Of a DNA stretch of 64,000 nucleotides, positions 26,301-38,300 are shown piece by piece (within the stretch, counting starts at the first letter, position 1; each line of letters opens with the position of its first letter). The translations under genes were made by a program, and so were the position numbers. The stretch lies in assembly GCA_029204225.1 (NCBI GenBank), contig CM055107.1, positions 6,170,873-6,234,872 on the forward strand, in the 5' to 3' direction. Below the pieces are notes generated by a model, which was not told the origin of the DNA, searched no databases, and was given only the letters and a program-made list of their open reading frames with translations. The DNA is from Diphasiastrum complanatum. Lineage: Eukaryota > Streptophyta > Lycopodiopsida > Lycopodiales > Lycopodiaceae.

Positions 26301-29300
26301 TACATTTGCTCCTACTTGCAACCACACAGAAAAGTGAATAACTAGGTACCCCAACTTGAGGTGGCTTTTCTTCACAATATATTGAGGTTTGAATTGTTGA
26401 CTGAATAAGATTGTGCCCAATCCACTGCTAATGCTAAAACTAAGAATTGATCATCCTGAGCTAAGAGTCTTGGCTTCAAGTCTTTGGCACCCCACACCAC
26501 TAGCACTCAAGCCTCACTTTTGCTCATACTAGGCATATGCCACACATTTGTATAAGCATCCTACTAGTCTATATCTTCCAGGCTCTTGGTACAGACCTGT
26601 CAATGACCCCACCCACTCCTTTGTACACACAAAGTAGGGCCTCTACTACAATATTGCAGCCAGCGCAATGAATGAACCAATCAATGAGCGATCATGGTCG
26701 CTAGTTGTCCACAACAATCTGAGTACTAACTTCTTGAGAGGGAGCCAGATGTGCATAGGCTCTCTTCTATAGAGGCAACCAAGGTTACACCCCGATTCAA
26801 ACCGGCCGATTCGAACCGATTCTTTCCAGTTCGAACCGGCAGGCCAGGTTCGAATTGGAAAACGGTTCGAACCGAAAAAAAAAAAAAAAATCCCAAAACG
26901 TTTTTTTTACTTTTTGGGTTTTTTTTTTTTTTTTTTGCCCTAAATCCGGTTCGAACCGAATTCCGGTTCGAACCGGGTCCAAATGGTTCGAAGGTTCGAA
27001 CCACGGTTCGATGCAACTATGGAGGCAACTCGTGGAACTTGTATAGGAGACATTCAAGATGTTGGGTGGCTAGCATGAACGTACTAATGCATTAGTTGCA
27101 ATGGCTTCTACTCCTAACGACGGCTGATGTCAATGAGGAAGTTGTTGAATTTGGGCTTGCAGATGTTCATATGATTATGAGATGCTTCATGAAGAGGTGG
27201 ATTATTCCTCATGATTGCTTTAGATGAATGATGACTCAAGGTCGAGATTCGAGAGTCTCGCTAGTAGTTAGTTGTACTTACTAGTATTTGTCATGGATCC
27301 AAGATCTAGAGTTTGGAATTCAATACATTCAGGTACTTTCAAACTTGCAATGAGATGAGGATCATGGTGATTGGAAGTTCTAGAAGTTGGAAGCTTTGGA
27401 ATGTTTGAGTCGTATATGTTCCAAGAATTTAAGGATATCAATTTTGCACATTCTTTTGTAACTTCACATAACATCGTAATCTAGCACCTCATTGCCACCT
27501 TGATTAACCTTTGTACATGGCCCTACAATGCTTGCCATCTGTGGATTATCCATATAGATATATCCATATTTGCTTTACATACCCCTCCAATCCTACTTTT
27601 CTAGCTACAATCAACCTTGAAATCATTCAGAATACAAAGGAATCTCCTCATCCATGCCTCAAACAAGGTCTTACCATCATCTCCAATTCTTTGAAACACC
27701 ACCGTTTTTGAAAGTGCAACAAAAAACATCAGCATAATGTGACCCCATGAGAGAAGATTGTTAACTTTGACCTTAACACACTAATATTAATAATCACATT
27801 TGTACCCAAGTGCTATATGATCATTATGGAGGTAGCATAAGTAGAATAGTCGATGCATAGCCTCTCTCGGAATCAATGCCAAGATAGTTTTTGACCAAGA
27901 GTTTCCAAAGCAGATCAGATGTTCATTGAGGGCTATCATTCAAGGGCAAAGCATAGATAAGAGGGAATATATTGTTGCTTTATCATATGAGATTCTTTGA
28001 CTCAATTTGACATAGTGGGGCCTGAGGGAGAGATTGAGAAACTGCAGAGCTTCCTTACCACAATAGCAGTTGTACTGGAGAAGAACAAATTTTGAGAGGA
28101 ATGTTTGTAACCCATATAAAAAAATGAAGAAAGAAATTGACAAGTTACTATTTTCCCTTCGACTTGATGGATGCTGCCATATGCTCATTGATAGCAATGT
28201 GAGTGTAATTCCAAATATTTTAATCTCCATACTCCTGCATATTGATGACATAACTTTGATCTCTTCCTCTTATGCAATTTTTAGAAATTCCAGCTGCTTC
28301 GCAGACGCTTTATGTGATGGAAGGGCTTGACAGGAATCATACAGAGACCCAGGTGATTTTAACATCATACTCTCTTGGCACACAGTCTGAAGTTGGTAAC
28401 ATTGCCTACTATAGGGTCCAGTTCTCATCTCTGATCTTCGACATGTGGCAAAAGCTACAAGAAAATTCAATCAGCAGTAGAAAAACTTCCATTTGCTCTC
28501 AAGTACCATTCAACCAACATAGTTGAGAACCAAGTGAAGTTATGATTTCAGTGCGAAGACAAAAAATTTCATGTTCATTATTGTCTCCAGAATTTTACAA
28601 GAATGCTTAATATGATAGATGCAGATCACATTGACACCCCAATTTTGTATAGATTGCATATGAGATATCAAACTTGACCACACCTTTTGATGGCCTTGGG
28701 TGGCATATTTCTTTGGTATACTCTATCTGGGAAAAACAAGTTAACTTTACCCCACTCATTGAAGCATAAATCTTGCACGTAAGGAGTCTATTGCTTTTGT
28801 TGATGCGTGATTTGAAGTTGTTTTGGCTCACGAACATGTATCATGAGATGTCTTGTGTGGTATTGGGGAAATCTTAGCTCAGAACAAGCATTCCACATCT
28901 TAAGGAGAAAACAATTCAGCAACAGATGCTAGAAAATCAATAGAGGATAATGTTCATGTTACTAGGGGCTAGTTAGAGATGTTAAATACATTTGGATCCC
29001 TATTTCATTGTATCTTCAAATGGGGCCTCAATCCTTCTTCAGAAACTAGCAAAAAAATTTAGCTCCTTATTTTGATGGAGGCTTTTTCAAACTGGAATTA
29101 ACAGATGAGACCTTACAATATCCTTCACAACATCGAGCGCAAGATGAAGAATCAGTCTTCGCTGGAGACTAGGACATCCTTCAAGCATTGTTAAGGACAA
29201 ATTCACCTGCAAGCAAGGGAGGAAGACAAGCTTCATATTCCTTGAGATGTCCTTTGAATGGACACATGGAAATGCTAAGGTTACAAATTAGCAACAGCTA

Positions 29301-32300
29301 ACCCCCTCTATCCACTAGCAACCATGCAACATCAACATACTTTTGACTTTCTGTAGACCACTGATAATTCTTACGCCATGATCAAAGAAAGAACATTGAC
29401 ACTTATACAAAAGTGAGGAGCCATACAGCTGCCATGGAATCCAAAAGGTTCAAGTTCGTTTCTTTTCCACCTATGAGACAGAAAATCATGAGTTGGGTGT
29501 TCCTGAAAACAAAGACATTGTAGCTCACACACAGCAATACAGTCATTTGCTCTCACAATTCTTGAGTGACCAGATTGACATAGTAATTTTCTACGCATGA
29601 ATATGTGCACATAAATAGCATCCTTCCAAAATAGATTCAAACTAAAGCCGAAAAGACACAAGTGTGCCATGTTGCTTTCCTTTGCATCCTCTGATACAGT
29701 GCGAGTTTCAGCAGTCGGCAAGAGTGCCTTGTGTACCCACAAGGTTGAGAGTTTAGAGACTACGTATCTACGAAAATATCATAACACACCTCTTGCAGAT
29801 GCACTATAAAACGTTTGCAGTCTTAGAGATGTTGCAGTGCAGTTTAAAGATAGACCATACATTAATAGAATTCTGAGGATACCTAGAGAGAAATTCAATG
29901 GTTAAAAAAGCACCTTAAAGATTAGACTGAAGAATTTGCATGGTGCATGCCAGTCTAGCAAAACATTACAAGAGGTCTCTTGGCTAAAAAGCTCAGTAAT
30001 ATGAACGAAAGTCTATATTCTAGCAGCATTGTGGATATGATATGTGAGAAGTTTCCACAACAGTGAAAAGGAAGGGAATAATATGCCTCATGAAAATTTT
30101 CATTGATCCGTTTTTTCCCGAAATTGTGATTATGTCAAAAATATAGACAATTCATGGCATATGGCTGCACATGAGCAATCAGAATGTCTAAGTGCCTTGC
30201 ATCTCTGCACCATAGAACCCACGGTTCCCAGAACCGTGGGTCCTGGGAACCGTGGAAGGAACTGTACCACGGTTCATTGAACCGTGGTACGGTTCCAGTA
30301 TTTAATTAGTTAATTATTTATCAAATTACCAAACTAAGACAGACACAGAAATGGACCTGATTTGGACAGAGATTTGGACCTGATCCATAATAGATTTGGA
30401 CAGACAAATAGGACCTGATCCATAATAGAATCTGGTCCAAAATAGGACCTGATCCACACAGACACACACACAGATTTGGACCTGATCCATAACGGATTTG
30501 GACAGACCATAGTACCGTACTGTTAATCCACACAGACCTATTAATCCACACAGACCTGATCCACACAGACACAGACACAGATTTCTGGTTTTTATTGGGA
30601 TTTTTTTGGCATATTATAATTTTTTTGGGCTGCTTTTGGTGGGAAACTGAAAAAAAAAAATTAAGTTAATTAATTAATTAATTGTACGGTTCACCACGGT
30701 TCTGGCCAAAAATTTTAGTGAACCGTACGGCTCTCAGACATTCACGGTTTCTAATCAAAGGACATACTACATATCTCATATACTCAAAGGCATGACATAA
30801 CGATGATGGGGCCAAAAATTACACAGTAAATCACTACCAATTATCTTGTCTGTTCATTTGACAATTATGAAAAAAAATAGTTAAGTAGCAGCTGCAGCGC
30901 TTTTTAGTACAAAAATAGAAGCAGAAACACCCTAATTAATTGATCATTGGATGCAAAATTTATGGTCAGATGTCTAAGGTTTAGACGGGGAGGTTGAAAA
31001 ACTGAATGCACCAAGAGTGTACAGATATCATTCTTCATCTCATGAACCAACATGTACGCAGAATCTAGAAAGACATTCAGTGATCAGGAAAGATCTTTTA
31101 CTTCGTGTCAAAGACCGGCTAAAGTGAACAAGGCTGCTATTTTTCGATCGTGCAGAAAGATTTTCTTCCAACTGTAGCTGCAGAAAAAAATAGCAACCAG
31201 AAACTCCAGTGATGTTCAGGAACTTGTTATCCAATCAAGTCACAGTAGCAGTCTTCATGCAGATTCCAGAATATAAGTGGAATTCAAGCTTTGAAGTGTT
31301 GACTAATAGACAATCTCAGTTGCAAACCTTAAGAGGATGAAGATAGCCTTGCATTTGAGCTTGTAGGTATTGAAGAATGTGACTGATGCTTTGAGCGGTC
31401 TCATTGCCTCTTCTATGATACATTCCCTGAACTGCCTGAGAAATCAAAATTATGTTAGAAAATACTACTCAAATACAAATTATGTTACAAGATCCTACTT
31501 CAAATATTAAGAACCAGTAACATTCAATAGAGCCAACAAAATTTCAGAAAAACCGTAACAATTAGATGGCAACCAACCATTAAAAAGGCATGATTAGACA
31601 AAACACAAAAATATTAGCTGTAGAGCTGAATCATATTTTAGTTGGCTTAAAAAGGCTAGATATTTCATTACGGAAAGGAACCAAAAACGTTCACAGATTT
31701 CACGCAAGAAGGTTCATTGAAGCCATTCTTACCTTAAGAATTTCAGCAGCTTTACGCAGTTGACATATCTGATCTTTGTTGATTGGGACCTGCCACAAAG
31801 ACAAAGATATAAAAGCATTGAGGACAGCTACCAAAGAATCAGCATGTACGATCATCTCTCTCTTATGATATCCCAAAAATCAAAACTCACACTTTCCTTG
31901 TATCAGCTGGTTGTAGAATACAGCCACCAGTCAAAATGCAGAACCAACTTCTAGCAATGGTCAAAGAATAATCCTTCAAAAAGATATCAACCCATCCTTC
32001 CACTCTTTCTCAGCTTTGTTGGCGTTTCCTAGCTATCTTTACATAGCTATTCTAAGATGTCTTCATGTGACTTGCAGTTGAAACTCCCATGTGCTAGTCT
32101 TTTTCACAATAGAAGCAAGGCATTCAAAATTGGTCGTGTATCAAGCAAACTCAAAGTGGAACACATGTATATATTATTGTGGTGGGTAACAAACTAGAAG
32201 AATGAGACAAGCAAAGATGGCAACATTAAATGTAGTGCACTGTTCTGCAAATTCAGACATATATTATTGCAGTACACATTATTTGGCAGTGCTAGTGTTA

Positions 32301-35300
32301 TGTGACATACGGTGTCTTCAAACCAATTTATTCCTTTAGTCATTTGACTCTTTCAGGGCCCATATGGACCTTTCCAAATAACTTGCAAATAAGGCTCTTG
32401 GAACTCACAAAGTGCTTCCACATGTATATCTATAATGACCTAACCCTAATCTATAGGGTATAAAAAGGTGCTATTTTATCCATTTGGTAGGTTGGGATCT
32501 TGTCATCTTCTAAAAGGTTTGTAGGAGACTGGCAGCGCTTCCTTGCAAGGGACTGGGCTATTGGTAGTAATTGGTGATCATGGAATATTATCTGAGGAGA
32601 TAGCTCTCGTGTTATTAGGGCACTTTGATGAAACATCGAAGACTTTTCGCCAGTAATTGACTTTTACAGATCTTTTTCCAGCAGTTGTCAATCTCCATCA
32701 ACTATCCACTTTCAGGTTTCATCTCCTTCAACAATTTGATTCCAGAAACACTTGGCCATTTTCCAATGCTTGACATGAGCAATTTTAGGTCCATTGTCCA
32801 TCAGAAATCCACCACCTGGAGCCTATTTCTTGAGCAATTTACCTTTTGTTGCTTACAGAGGACGGTTTTTCATCATTTGAAAAGTGGACACTTCTCCTAG
32901 GTCCAGCAATTTACATAATGCAGGGGTTTCCTCCATCAGCAGTTGTTGACACATTTGTGAATGACTCATCATATCGACTCTAGAGTGGTACCTCAAGCAC
33001 AAAATGTGACTGCTTTGTATCTATATGTTCCTCATCTTAACGATCTCGTGGATCATCAATAGCATGTAGAAAATAGCAAGCATACAAGCTGAAGACTGAT
33101 GAAATGATATATCTAGGAATACCTGACCTGGAGATGTAAAACCAACAAGAGAATCCAGCTTATCCTTTACCTCATAAGAACATGCCTGCGATATGAATCA
33201 TCCTAATTAGCATTACCTTAAACATGGATTTTCTGTGGTTTTCTTTGGGCCCTAAGGCCCCAAAAGGGGACCAAAGGGATCTCTTGAAGTTACAATTCAT
33301 GTGGGTCTTGTGACTCTGCCTTGCTTTATTTTCGTTGTCCCTTTTGCTTATCCCATTGTATCTAGTGCTCTATCTTTCCCTTGCTTTCAAGTGCTTGCTC
33401 AAAAACTTATTTGAGGATTTCCTCAAAGAGGTACATGATGCAATCTTTGGTTGAATGAGTAATGTGAATCGATTGGTACAGTAAAACTTTCACTATAATA
33501 AGAATGAAGACTAGAACAAAGTAGAACTAAACAAATTTAAAACAACCTAATTGAAGCCATAAAAACCCTCAAAGATGAAATTTTGATCTCCCTCACTTCC
33601 AGATATCTGATTAGTGAATTCAAAGGCCATTAATCTTCAAATGATATAAACTAGCAAGCTAGTAATTGGGCATGACATGAAAAGTAGTTACTCTTTATAC
33701 CTCTAAAATGAGATGAAGGTCTATGGTAGCTGTCAAGATATGATGAAGCCTGTTTGCAAGCTCTATCCCCTGTTGACAAAGTTGCAAAGTTGCAGTGAAT
33801 TGCAGCTAATACAACTTCTTATCATATAGATGGTAAAAGTTTCCCAAGAAATTCAGCAAAAAAGGAAAGATGCTCTGGATATGAACAAAATCAATAAGAG
33901 GCAGACAAGCATGTGTGACATTTGCAATCTAATACCTGTAAAAACTGATTCAATCGAGTGCCCAAATGAACATGCACTGCTAGTTGTTGTACCTACAAGT
34001 CAATATTGCGACTTCTAAAATGTAATGATACCGGTAATTTTAGAGCAGGTGTGTTCAGGGCACCAAGTCAAATACAATTCCAGACAACTCTCCTCATAAC
34101 AAACAACAAGAAAAAAATCAGTTCTCTGAGCTAAAAGTTTTTCCTGCCAAACTTGTCAAACAGTAATGCCCATATGTACTTACAGTAGGAGAAATGACCG
34201 AATTGAAGGAGACAAGCCAATTTGCAACTGCAATATTCAATGCCTGGGCATCTCTGCCACAACACCACAATTAGATACATCTAATTTGCAAGCACCAAAA
34301 GAAAATTTCTGAAGCATATTGCTAAAAAAGGACACTTGACTTCACGATGCATCTGTGCCTATTTCTTCAGCACATATGCCTCACAAAAAAACCATAAACT
34401 ATTACCGGGTTAAGACATCATGTAAACCTGCCAAATAGGCATGATTCAGCACGCGCGCTTCCTTTCGAGCTTCTTTATAAAAGACTGATGCCAGAACCCA
34501 GGGTGGCAAATGGGCCGACAAGAACTCAAACGAATTTAATCTGATGTTGCAAAAGGTATGTAGAATGGGCGAATACGTGATGACCTTCAAGATCACCTTG
34601 CTGACCTTTTTACTTGGAGCCTCCCCTGTTACATCATACAAACTAGCACATAAATTTGAAATTGTATTTGACAGCAGAAAAAGGCTATTCACAGCACCAA
34701 TTTGAATATGAGGAAGCTGTCAGCACAGACACACCACATGTCCTCAACTACCATGCAGAAGTGGAGAAGCTCACAGCATGCACAACAAAAATCTTCTCTT
34801 TTAAAGATTCATCCACTTCAGTGCAAGGACACTCATTGCATACAGCCAACTAGTCAAACTGAACATGGTGTTGTGAATGTTAATTTAAGATTTGATACAC
34901 TTCCTAACAATGAAAAAGCTAATCTTAGAATCGATAACAGTTGGGAAGCATTCATGAATGCAAAGTCCAACAATTGAAAAAAAAAATAGTCAGCTACACC
35001 TGCCCTCGATTGCTGCAGTTGACTAGCATCATCCTGAAGCAAAATTGTTCTTTTGCACGTCTATTTTGGGTCTACAAATTAAACTGTTTAAGCAGGTATT
35101 CCAAGATGCAGTGATAGAGAATTTACAGCGATCACGAACGCTTTACACATACATGATCCTCCTTCTGTTCAAATCTCAAAAGGACTATATTGCAACTTGC
35201 ATGGCACAATTCCCAGAAACATAACGGAACCATTCCTAGGGCACCTAAAGAACCATTCTTAGATAAAAGAAAAAAGCTAAATCATTTTTTTTTTAAATTT

Positions 35301-38300
35301 TAATCCCCAAAGTCCTACTATAGCTTGATATTACAAGGGGTGAAAACCCGTTCATTAAGAATATCAAAAGTTGGTTATTTAGGTTCCTAAAAAAGGGTTT
35401 CATGCAAGAGTTTTTTGTTCCTGTTCTTGTTCCTAACTTTGCGCGTAAGAAAAGGGTTGATGTTCTTGTTTTTGGTCCTATTCCTAAGTATTTGAGTTCA
35501 TGTTCCTGTTCCTAAGTTCAAAACATTCGTAAGCAAAAAAAGGATTTATGTTCTTGTTCCTAAGTCGTAAGTTCCTAGGGTACCGAAGGAACGGTTACAT
35601 GACAAAGTTTACTGGGAGCTTTTCATAAAATTAGCAGAACCATATCTATTTGTGAAATTAGAATATATTCAATTTCACAAATTTAAATTGAGAAGTCAGT
35701 AATGTCATAAAAAGCTTAGCAACAATATACAAGCAACCCTTAAAGCATAGAATCAATGAACCGTTAACGGTGCAGTATGGTTCTGAGAACCGTACTGTGA
35801 ACCGTACGGTTCACAATCGTTTTTTGGGCAGAACCGTATAAACCGTGAAATAATAATTAATTAATTATTTTTTTTCCCCCACCCCCAAAACGAGCTATGA
35901 GGGGTTTTGGGGGGAAAATTAAAATAAATAAATAATTAATTGATTTTTAGATGAACCGTACCACGGTTCAAGGAACCGTGGTACGGTTCCTGCGACGGGT
36001 CCCAGAACCCACGGTTCTGGGAACCGTGGCTTCTATGCCTTAAAGTCAAAAGGATCTAAATCAAAGCATTAATATAGAAATCAATAAACAAAAATTCTTA
36101 GCCAAACATCATTGCTTATGTCTCATAAGTACCCAAGCATAAATGCTAACTAGGTTTTGAAAGAATCCGGATTCTCTTGGGAAGACCCCGTGTTGACTAA
36201 GAAGCAAATGAATAATAATGATAATAATTCAAATAAAATGAAATAGAAAACCAAGGACCATAAAATGTAGACAAGTTACCAAGACAAAAACAAAGTACAA
36301 AATACTAGAAACAAAGCAGGCTCTTTAGCTCCCCACTTTTCTGAATTCTATTAAAAATCATCCTAAACATAATCCCAAAGATAAAACCAAAAGAGTTTAA
36401 AATAGTTCGAACTTTTCTCATGATTTTCTTAAATAAGTAACCCTTATGGAGTAACAAAATAATTAGATTGCTTGACTGGTCTACAAAAGCATCTCTACTA
36501 GTACAAAGACGAGAAAACCTGTAGAATTGAGAAGTGATCACTCCATATTTAACAAAATCTGAAATATTTGAAGAAATATGAGGCATGCAAATTATGTTCA
36601 AGTTATTGTATTCTGGCTGCAGCCTTTTATCATGATTATCAACCAATAAACCTGACCCAGACTGGCTTATAGAAAGGTCTAAAAAATTGCACTTATCATC
36701 ACTAGTTGTACAATTAAGTTCACATGAGTCTTTAGGATAGATTTCTCCACCAAAAACATTAGAATCTTTATATAGAATACTACCAAGATTAGGAAAATCA
36801 AGAACAAATAAGTCATCAATATATCTTCTAACTTCTAAGTAGTGTTGCAGCGGATCGCAATCCGCTGCAACTATGTTCCAGATCTCGTGATCCGGAACAC
36901 TGGCGATCCGGGACCAAAAACGCGGTCCCGGATCGCCAAAAAAATTTCAGCTTTTTTTCATAATTTCATTGTTTGCATCTCGTTTCACAGAATCTGAGGA
37001 TGTTCCAAGGCAATTCAAGGATTCTTCTGCATGTTGAACTCCCTGAGGATCTACAACATTTTTTGTTTCAGAAGTAGACAGTAGATTTGTCTCTTGAAGG
37101 GTCCTTGCAGGAATTTCAAGTGTTGTCTTGAGAAAAGTGCTCTCAATGCCTGGGTTAATAGGAAAATCTGACATCATCAGTGTAGAGCGACTTTCTACCT
37201 TTTGAGAATGTACGCTAGTTGCAAGCTGTATGCTCTTTCTGCCTATAATTTCACTTGAGATTCTAACACTTCTTAAGGTTTTCTGGGCTGGTTTTGGGTT
37301 CTTCTGAGATGTGAAAAATCCCGGATCGCATTCCGGAACGCGTCCTGCATCTCTGCTTCTAACATGGGTTAATTTATGCAATAAGATGGGACAAGCACCA
37401 AATGTATAAATTCAAATCCATAAGAGAAAAGATAAAAGTTAGCTAGATGAACAGGACAAATAGTACCCATGGGAATACCTATCCTTTGTTGAAAAAGCGA
37501 ATTGCCTAAGAAAGATGCAAGTTATCCAATAGAAAGTGCAGCCAAAAACAAACATCTTCAACATCAACTGTTTTAGTAAATCTTTTCTTCTTTGAATCGA
37601 CATCTTGATTTTTGTTCTCAAGCCACCAAAACTCAAAATGCAAAGCACTCTTTTCAACTTTCAAAGCTTTCCATCGAGTGTCCTTTAGTTTATTGCTAAG
37701 AACATCTTGAATTAGCTTATTAACACAAAACTTGAAATCTTCCAAAATGATTTTAGTGTATAGTGTCGTGAAGTCATAGGTTTGAGAAAGCATAGGTTGG
37801 GTTTTTTCTTCTAAAGTACGAGAGGAGTTGAAAAAATTTATTCCTTTTTTATACCAATAGAATCGTCTAAAATCCAACTACAACTTACAAGAACATCTGC
37901 ATCCTTAAGTAAGTTTATCCAAAGCTCATTAATAAAAGGAAACCAACGCTTTGAAGCAGTTACTTAGCCACTTAATTGGTTCAGTTAGCGTAGTTTTATA
38001 GGCTACTGCTAGTACACTCATAGTTGAAAGAGAACGAGCATTATATGTTCCCACTGGAGAATGGACTTCATTCAATAACAATTGCAAAATTTCTTGCAAA
38101 CCAATACAAAATTGTTTGAGCATTTATCCACATACAAAATGACAAAACGTCTATGAAACTTACGAAGAAGAACTTCCTCCTCGTATGAGTATTAGAGAGC
38201 CAATCCAACTTTGGAAGACATGCTTAGGGTGTATGTGAGTGAAAAGCAAAATGCATTGGGAACACTATCTACCATTGTTGGAGTTTCCCTATAATGATTA

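Noticed and set aside
29371-29742. 123-codon minus-strand frame as an extra WASHC4 exon
   Set aside because: Exons 12 and 13 already join in phase 0 around it and it shows no SWIP motif.
30321-30578. Minus-strand 85-codon frame rich in [15 protein letters not shown] repeats as a repeat protein
   Set aside because: It is the translation of the degenerate GATTTGGACCTGATCC repeats inside a MITE.
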